Positions 6,610 to 10,149 of a stretch of DNA of 10,149 nt are shown here, piece after piece. How positions within the stretch are numbered: position 1 is the stretch's first letter; every line of letters starts with the position of its first letter. The translations under genes were made by a program, and so were the position numbers. The stretch is from contig JAGVEU010000353.1 of assembly GCA_020057985.1 (NCBI GenBank), positions 1 through 10,149 on the forward strand. The letters run 5' to 3'. Source of the stretch: Calditrichota bacterium (GTDB taxonomy: Bacteria > Electryoneota > RPQS01). The notes under the pieces are model-generated. The model ran no database searches, was not told the origin of the DNA, and was given only the letters and a program-made list of their open reading frames with translations.

Positions 6610-8328
6610 ATGACGATTTCCGAAACTCAAGCTCTACTCAAAGTTGCACGGAGTGATGCTCCAGCCGATCTTGTGCTCAAGAACGCACGAATTGTCAACA
6701 CGTTTTCCTATGAGATTGAAGAAGGAGACGTGGCGATCTTCGCGGGGCGGATTGCCGGAATCGGAGAGTATGAGGGACGAGATGTTGTGGATCTCGGTGG
6801 AGCCTACCTGGCACCAAGCCTGATTGATGGGCATATTCACATTGAATCGAGTCTGCTTTCGCCTTCCGAGTTTGCACGGGCGGTGATCCGTTGGGGAACG
6901 GGCGCAGTGGTTTGTGATCCGCACGAGATTGCCAATGTCTGCGGAACGGCGGGAATTCAGTACATGCTCGATGCGACGGAAAAAGTTCCGCTCGATGTGT
7001 ATGTGATGCTACCCTCCTGTGTTCCGGCGACGAACATGGAAACGGCGGGAGCAATTCTTGGGCACGAGGATCTCAGACCGTTTCTATCTCATCCGCGAGT
7101 GCTGGGATTGGCTGAAGTGATGAACTTCCCCGGAGTGGTGTTCGGCGATGAATCGGTGCTGAAGAAAATCGAAATGGCTGGTAATCGGCCGGTGGACGGT
7201 CATGCTCCGGGAGTACGCGGCAAGTGGCTGAATGCCTATGCCGCTGCAGGAATTCGCACCGATCACGAATGCACGACTCGCGAAGAAGCGGAAGAAAAGC
7301 TGCGTCGCGGAATGACTATTCTGATTCGCGAAGGTTCGACGGCGAAGAATCTTAAGGAATTACTCGAATTGGTCAATCCGGCCAATGCGCACCGCTTTGC
7401 CTTTGTGTCTGATGACCGTCATGCCGATGACATTTTGCGCGAAGGCCACTTGAATGCCACGCTGCATAAAGCGGTGAAACACGGACTTGATCCGGTGATG
7501 GCAGTGGCAATGGCCAGTACGCACACAGCCGAGATTTTCGGTTTGCGCGAGATTGGAGCCATTGCACCCGGCCACCGAGCCAATTTGGTGACTTTCGAGG
7601 ATCTGAAGTCCTTCCATCCAATTAAAGTCTGGCGGGATGGAAAGAAGATTGTCGAGAACGGAGAAGTTACTATTGAGGTTCCGCGAGCATCTGCTGCTTC
7701 AGTGATGCACACCATGAAGCTGAAACCGCTGACAGAAAAGGATTTTGCGATTCGGGCGGGTTCTGGCTCCTGCAACGTGATCGAAATTATTCCCGATCAG
7801 ATTGTGACGGGGAGAATCACGGCGCATTTGCCGGTTCAGAATGGCGAATGGCAGGCAGACGAAAAGCAGGATATAGCCAAGCTGGTGGTGATTGAACGCT
7901 ATGGAAAGAACGGCAACATCGGCAAGGCATTCGCGCGAGGGTTCGATCTAAGACGCGGTGCGCTGGCTTCCACCGTGGCGCATGACTCGCACAATTTGAT
8001 CTGTGCGGGAATGTCTGATCGCGACATGATGATTGCGGCCAATGCTCTGATCGAGTGCGGCGGTGGCTTGGTCGTTGTGGCTGACGGACAGATCAGGGCG
8101 AAACTTGCATTGCCGATTGCGGGACTCATGTCCGATCAACCGGCACAAGTTGTCGTTGAAGCGGTCAGTAAACTACATGCTGCGGCGCGGGATTTGGGCT
8201 GCACGCTATCGGCTCCGTTTATGGCCCTGTCGTTTCTGGCTCTGCCCGTGATTCCGCATCTGAAATTAACGGATCGCGGCTTGTTTGATGTGGACAGTTT
8301 CAAACCGATTGAGTTGGCAGTGACATGA
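6610..8328 (+). CDS. ade: Adenine deaminase
   Basis: Amidohydrolase of 572 aa, the usual length for bacterial adenine deaminase, which converts adenine to hypoxanthine and ammonia in purine salvage in the cytosol. The metal-binding motif DGHIHIESS is at 73-81. DPHEIANVCG (103-112), GHAPG (197-201), SDDRHADD (267-274) and VAHDSHN (456-462) are further conserved sites of this family. The N-terminal sheet and C-terminal part (about 370-572) complete the family architecture. The ATG is 3 bases after the MCE stop. No clear Shine-Dalgarno sequence is visible, so translation may depend on coupling. It is the last gene of the coupled block: a repeat-rich gap and a probable terminator follow. Confidence 0.95.
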   Translation: MTISETQALLKVARSDAPADLVLKNARIVNTFSYEIEEGDVAIFAGRIAGIGEYEGRDVVDLGGAYLAPSLIDGHIHIESSLLSPSEFARAVIRWGTGAVVCDPHEIANVCGTAGIQYMLDATEKVPLDVYVMLPSCVPATNMETAGAILGHEDLRPFLSHPRVLGLAEVMNFPGVVFGDESVLKKIEMAGNRPVDGHAPGVRGKWLNAYAAAGIRTDHECTTREEAEEKLRRGMTILIREGSTAKNLKELLELVNPANAHRFAFVSDDRHADDILREGHLNATLHKAVKHGLDPVMAVAMASTHTAEIFGLREIGAIAPGHRANLVTFEDLKSFHPIKVWRDGKKIVENGEVTIEVPRASAASVMHTMKLKPLTEKDFAIRAGSGSCNVIEIIPDQIVTGRITAHLPVQNGEWQADEKQDIAKLVVIERYGKNGNIGKAFARGFDLRRGALASTVAHDSHNLICAGMSDRDMMIAANALIECGGGLVVVADGQIRAKLALPIAGLMSDQPAQVVVEAVSKLHAAARDLGCTLSAPFMALSFLALPVIPHLKLTDRGLFDVDSFKPIELAVT

Positions 8329-8330
8329 AG

Positions 8331-8367
8331 AAAAAGCTGAAAGGCTGAAAATCTGAAACGCTGAAAT
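8331..8367 (+). repeat. 8-bp tandem repeat array A (GCTGAAAG type)
   Basis: CTGAAA occurs at 8337, 8345, 8353 and 8361, exactly 8 bases apart, with varying bases between. The first 20 bases (AAAAAGCTGAAAGGCTGAAA) recur exactly at 8450-8469. The array starts two bases after the ade stop codon. Confidence 0.85.
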
Positions 8368-8393
8368 CAAGAACCAAGCGCTATTACATTGTC

Positions 8394-8433
8394 ATCCTGT
8401 GTTCACGTCTTTGCTAGCTCGTGAATGCAGGAT
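8394..8433. repeat. Inverted repeat (14-bp stem hairpin) between the two repeat arrays
   Basis: ATCCTGTGTTCACG at 8394-8407 pairs with CGTGAATGCAGGAT at 8420-8433: 12 Watson-Crick pairs plus two G-T wobbles, around a 12-base loop that contains the palindrome GCTAGC. It could fold in RNA or as a DNA cruciform. It sits midway between the arrays. The following bases contain only TGTTTTCT, so it is a poor terminator. A REP-like element is possible. Confidence 0.6.
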
Positions 8434-8449
8434 CTCTGTTTTCTGGGGG

Positions 8450-8493
8450 AAAAAGCTGAAAGGCTGAAAGGCTGAAACACTGAAATGCTGAAT
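8450..8493 (+). repeat. 8-bp tandem repeat array B (GCTGAAAG type)
   Basis: CTGAAA lies at 8456, 8464, 8472 and 8480, and CTGAAT at 8488, again at an exact period of 8. The orientation is the same as array A and the opening 20 bases are identical. The array runs into GGCCGCCCCTACGCGCC, which looks like part of another intergenic repeat but is not proven to be one. Confidence 0.85.
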
Positions 8494-8564
8494 GGCCGCC
8501 CCTACGCGCCTCCAGAGCACAGACTTTCGGCAAGAGGACGAGGACAATATACACTCCCCAAAAT

Positions 8565-8626
8565 GCGAATGCAAGAGAAATTTGAACTAATTTTCAAATT
8601 CAGAATTCTCCTGCATTTGCTTTTTT
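8565..8626 (+). terminator. Probable intrinsic terminator after ade (long imperfect hairpin plus T6)
   Basis: The outer arms GCGAATGCAAGAGAA (8565-8579) and TTCTCCTGCATTTGC (8606-8620) pair with one mismatch and one G-T wobble. An inner stem ATTTGAA (8580-8586) pairs with TTCAAAT (8593-8599), leaving a 6-base bulge at 8600-8605 and a 6-base loop. TTTTTT follows at once at 8621-8626. AAAA at 8560-8563 on the other side could make it work in both directions. The stem is long but not GC-rich. It would end the topA/hpf-to-ade transcript about 240 bases after the ade stop. A small mobile inverted repeat is the alternative. Confidence 0.5.
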
Positions 8627-8730
8627 GGAGGCGGAGGTCAGCAATCGAGAGGACTCTTGAGATTCTTGAAGTTGGCAGATTGCGTGAAAAGGTGCTTGGT
8701 GCAAGGGTGCGAAGTTGGATATTGAAGTTA

Positions 8731-8786
8731 GCGGAGAGGGAGAGGCGAGGAAGAGGAAAGGATGAGGGATGAAGAGGACAGGAAAA
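8731..8786 (+). other. Purine-rich tract
   Basis: 51 of 56 bases on the + strand are purines; the only pyrimidines are at 8732, 8746, 8763, 8770 and 8779. It includes two copies of the 7-mer GGATGAG/GGATGAA at 8760-8773, related to the repeat at 8863. No function is evident. Confidence 0.6.
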
Positions 8787-8862
8787 TCCGCAATCCAAAA
8801 GGAAAACCAATTCCTGCTATTAGTGGCTGCCTCTGGCCGTCTTTGGAAGGAGGAAGAAAAAG

Positions 8863-8890
8863 CGATGAACGAGGAACGATGAACGATGAA
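8863..8890 (+). repeat. 7-bp tandem repeat, four copies of CGATGAA
   Basis: CGATGAA, CGAGGAA, CGATGAA, CGATGAA run head to tail at exact period 7 with one mismatch. This is probably a slippage-prone simple repeat in non-coding sequence. Confidence 0.8.
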
Positions 8891-9031
8891 GGGAGGAAAT
8901 TCGATAGGTGCCGCACGACTGTGCGCTCCCTTTTTGTCGCAGAAGCCGTGAATCAGAATAATAAGCTCAAAGCACGGTGGGGACTGTCTTGTGGGAAACG
9001 GGATGGCGCATGGATGCATCATTCACTTCAT

Positions 9032-9060
9032 TTGATATACATCGCTCATTTGATTATCTT
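9032..9060 (+). promoter_or_regulatory. Possible sigma-70-type promoter for the pentapeptide-like gene
   Basis: TTGATA (9032-9037; 5 of 6 to TTGACA) and TATCTT (9055-9060; 4 of 6 to TATAAT) are 17 bases apart and end 26 bases before the ATG at 9087. They lie where a promoter is expected, since the gene follows a long gap and a probable terminator. Base composition here is AT-rich, so chance matches are possible. Confidence 0.35.
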
Positions 9061-9086
9061 GGACACTAAGTTCACAGGAGTATCCC

Positions 9087-10149
9087 ATGCCTCAATGCCA
9101 ATGGAAAGACAAGCTCGGTAGCTCGAACGTTTGCCAGATTGAAGCGCCATTCAGCGAAGCGGTAGCACCCGACGGCCAGTGCATCTTCCACGCGCCCATG
9201 GAAGCAAAAGACAAAGCACAGTTCTACATCAAGCTGAAGAAGTTGGTGGACAGCCGCCACAATCCCGATGGCTCGCCGAATTCGGAGAGTGCTTACTGCT
9301 TCTCCGGTTTTGTTTTTCCGGGCAATGCTGATGCCGGGGATCTAACGCGGGACCGAACTGACAAGGGAAGTGCCAAATTCCGTTACAAATTGAGACTGAT
9401 CTATTCGAAGATTGCGGGGAGGGCAAACTTCAGTTCCGGGGCGGTGGACGGTGGGGTGAACTTCATTGGGGCGACAGTGGACGGGGAGGTAAACTTCGAC
9501 TCTGCTACATTGAACGGAGGGGCTGACTGCCGCTTTGCAATAGTGAACGGCGGGGTGAGCCTGAGCTTTGCGGCTGTTAACGGAGGAGCGAAGTTCTTGT
9601 GCGCGAAGGTGGACAAGGGGGCAAACTTCACCGGTGCGACGGTAAACGGGGAGGTGAACTTCAGCGGTGCGACGGTGAACGGGGAGACGAGCTTCAGGTA
9701 TGCGAAGGTGAACGGGGAGCTGAACTTCTGTGATGCGCTGCTGAACGGGGGGGCATTTTTCGAGCAAATCAAGACAACCGGTGTGAACAGTTTTAGGAGT
9801 ATAAGACTTCACGGGCGGCTTGCGTGGGAGTGGGATGACCGCGAAGGAAATCTCTTCACGGCTGGCGAAGGTCAGCCCGCTACAATGCTTCCGCGCGGAC
9901 TCTTGAAGTTCAATGCGGTGGAGTTTCTCGACGGGGGTTTGTTGGATCTTCGCAGGAATGCACTTGACGAGGATTGCACGCTCAAGATCGAGAATTGCGA
10001 CATGAGCAAGGTGCTCTTGGAGGGCACGGACTGCACGCAGATCCAGTTCTATGATGACAAGTGGGACAAAGACGAAGTTGACGACGGATTCTGTAATTGG
10101 AAGTGGCTACGGTGGCTGCCGCGCTATCGCGGAATCCGTGCCAGCCGCC
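9087..10149 (+). CDS. Pentapeptide-repeat-like protein with 11-residue repeats and N-terminal Cys/His cluster (3' truncated)
   Basis: The frame is open from the ATG at 9087 through 354 codons to the window end, with AGGAG (9076-9080) 6 bases upstream. The stop lies beyond the window. Residues 1-40 hold C4, C16, C32 and H35 (QCIFHAP), spaced C-x11-C-x15-C-x2-H, a possible zinc site. A linker (41-112) contains YCFSGFVFPG. Residues 113-244 are twelve contiguous 11-residue repeats of the form x-N-F-x-x-A-x-V-N-G-G/E, for example VNFSGATVNGE. Alternating steps of five and six resemble divergent pentapeptide-repeat families, which fold as a right-handed beta helix. The C-terminal part (245-354) is non-repetitive, with LKIENCDMSKVLLEGTDC recalling degenerate pentapeptides, then Trp/Arg-rich WKWLRWLPRYRG. 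No signal peptide is seen. GGG encodes 13 of 21 glycines in the repeats. The function is not known; I infer a protein-binding or structural role only. Confidence 0.85.
   Translation, partial: MPQCQWKDKLGSSNVCQIEAPFSEAVAPDGQCIFHAPMEAKDKAQFYIKLKKLVDSRHNPDGSPNSESAYCFSGFVFPGNADAGDLTRDRTDKGSAKFRYKLRLIYSKIAGRANFSSGAVDGGVNFIGATVDGEVNFDSATLNGGADCRFAIVNGGVSLSFAAVNGGAKFLCAKVDKGANFTGATVNGEVNFSGATVNGETSFRYAKVNGELNFCDALLNGGAFFEQIKTTGVNSFRSIRLHGRLAWEWDDREGNLFTAGEGQPATMLPRGLLKFNAVEFLDGGLLDLRRNALDEDCTLKIENCDMSKVLLEGTDCTQIQFYDDKWDKDEVDDGFCNWKWLRWLPRYRGIRASR
9423..9818 (+). repeat. Coding tandem repeat, 12 units of 33 bp
   Basis: The repeat domain of the last gene is twelve 33-bp units with no spacer. Units at 9621-9653 and 9654-9686 differ at only 4 of 33 bases, which points to recent duplication. 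Outer units are more diverged, and the last two (9753-9818) have lost most of the motif. The repeat leaves long open frames on the other strand that are shadows. Confidence 0.85.

Larger units (their letters stand above)
8329..9086. other. Gene-free, repeat-rich intergenic region
   Basis: No credible gene is seen in these about 760 bases. The open frames present (for example 8485-8772 and 8762-9121 on +) begin in repeats, lack ribosome binding sites or have skewed, low-complexity composition. The region holds two 8-bp repeat arrays around a hairpin, a long hairpin with a T-tract, a purine-rich tract, a 7-bp tandem repeat and a possible promoter, each listed separately. Confidence 0.75.

Noticed and set aside
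8331..8493. CRISPR array
   Set aside because: The units are 8 bp with no spacers and there are no cas genes; these are simple tandem repeats.
8485..8772. Possible 95-aa gene on + after ade
   Set aside because: It starts inside the 8-bp repeat array, covers the hairpin with T6, ends in a purine-rich tract and has no ribosome binding site.
8912..8925. Short hairpin CGCAC-GACT-GTGCG followed by a T-run
   Set aside because: Only five base pairs, and the T-run (8931-8935) is separated by five bases; too weak to call a terminator.
8762..9121. Possible 119-aa gene on +
   Set aside because: It crosses the 7-bp repeat and overlaps the well-supported start of the last gene in another frame; no family resemblance.
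9342..9812. Antisense frame of 156 codons with a repeated VHxRxxEVxLP pattern
   Set aside because: The pattern is the reverse-strand image of the 33-bp coding repeats; the + strand frame has a ribosome binding site and a coherent protein.

Overview
The window reads as a piece of an environmental (metagenomic or long synthetic read) assembly rather than finished genome sequence. Bases 1-17 match the 3' end of an Illumina TruSeq adapter. The biological sequence then begins inside the last 55 codons of dprA. All convincing genes are on the + strand. The organism is probably an uncultured Gram-negative-type bacterium: it has an MCE/MlaD-type envelope lipid protein together with HPr kinase and mannose-family PTS proteins. 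That combination is seen in proteobacterial and FCB-like lineages, but the phylum cannot be fixed from sequence alone.

Layout: 19-186 is the tail of dprA. 183-2504 is topA (DNA topoisomerase I, four zinc ribbons). 2501-3415 is a Xer-type tyrosine recombinase. 3516-3806 is hpf (short hibernation factor). 3855-4823 is hprK. 4839-5213 and 5210-5716 are mannose-family PTS EIIA and EIIB. 5713-6606 is an MCE/MlaD-like protein. 6610-8328 is adenine deaminase. Four of the junctions are ATGA start/stop overlaps (183, 2501, 5210, 5713), so the genes form tightly coupled blocks. hpf-hprK-EIIA resembles the hpf/hprK/EIIA-Man part of PTS-Ntr-type clusters, which link carbon and energy status to ribosome hibernation. 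Here, however, no HPr, EI, EIIC or EIID is visible.

The first 0.66 kb does not look like the rest. By hand count, 153 of 159 topA codons up to base 659 end in G or C, against 75 of the next 120. dprA shares the high-GC style. The break falls in one of the most conserved stretches of topA (about 645-695). With the adapter at the end, this suggests a chimera of two organisms joined in topA, so the dprA-topA linkage and the TopA N-terminus should not be trusted for this genome.

Between ade and the last gene lies about 760 bp without a credible gene (8329-9086). It is rich in structure: two arrays of an 8-bp CTGAAA-type repeat flanking a 14-bp hairpin, a long imperfect hairpin followed by six T residues (likely terminator), a purine-rich tract, and a 7-bp tandem repeat. 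A possible promoter precedes the last gene.

The last gene (9087 to the window end, open at its 3' end) encodes a pentapeptide-repeat-like protein. It has an N-terminal Cys/Cys/Cys-His cluster and twelve contiguous 11-residue repeats. It is the least ordinary gene in the window, and its function is unknown.
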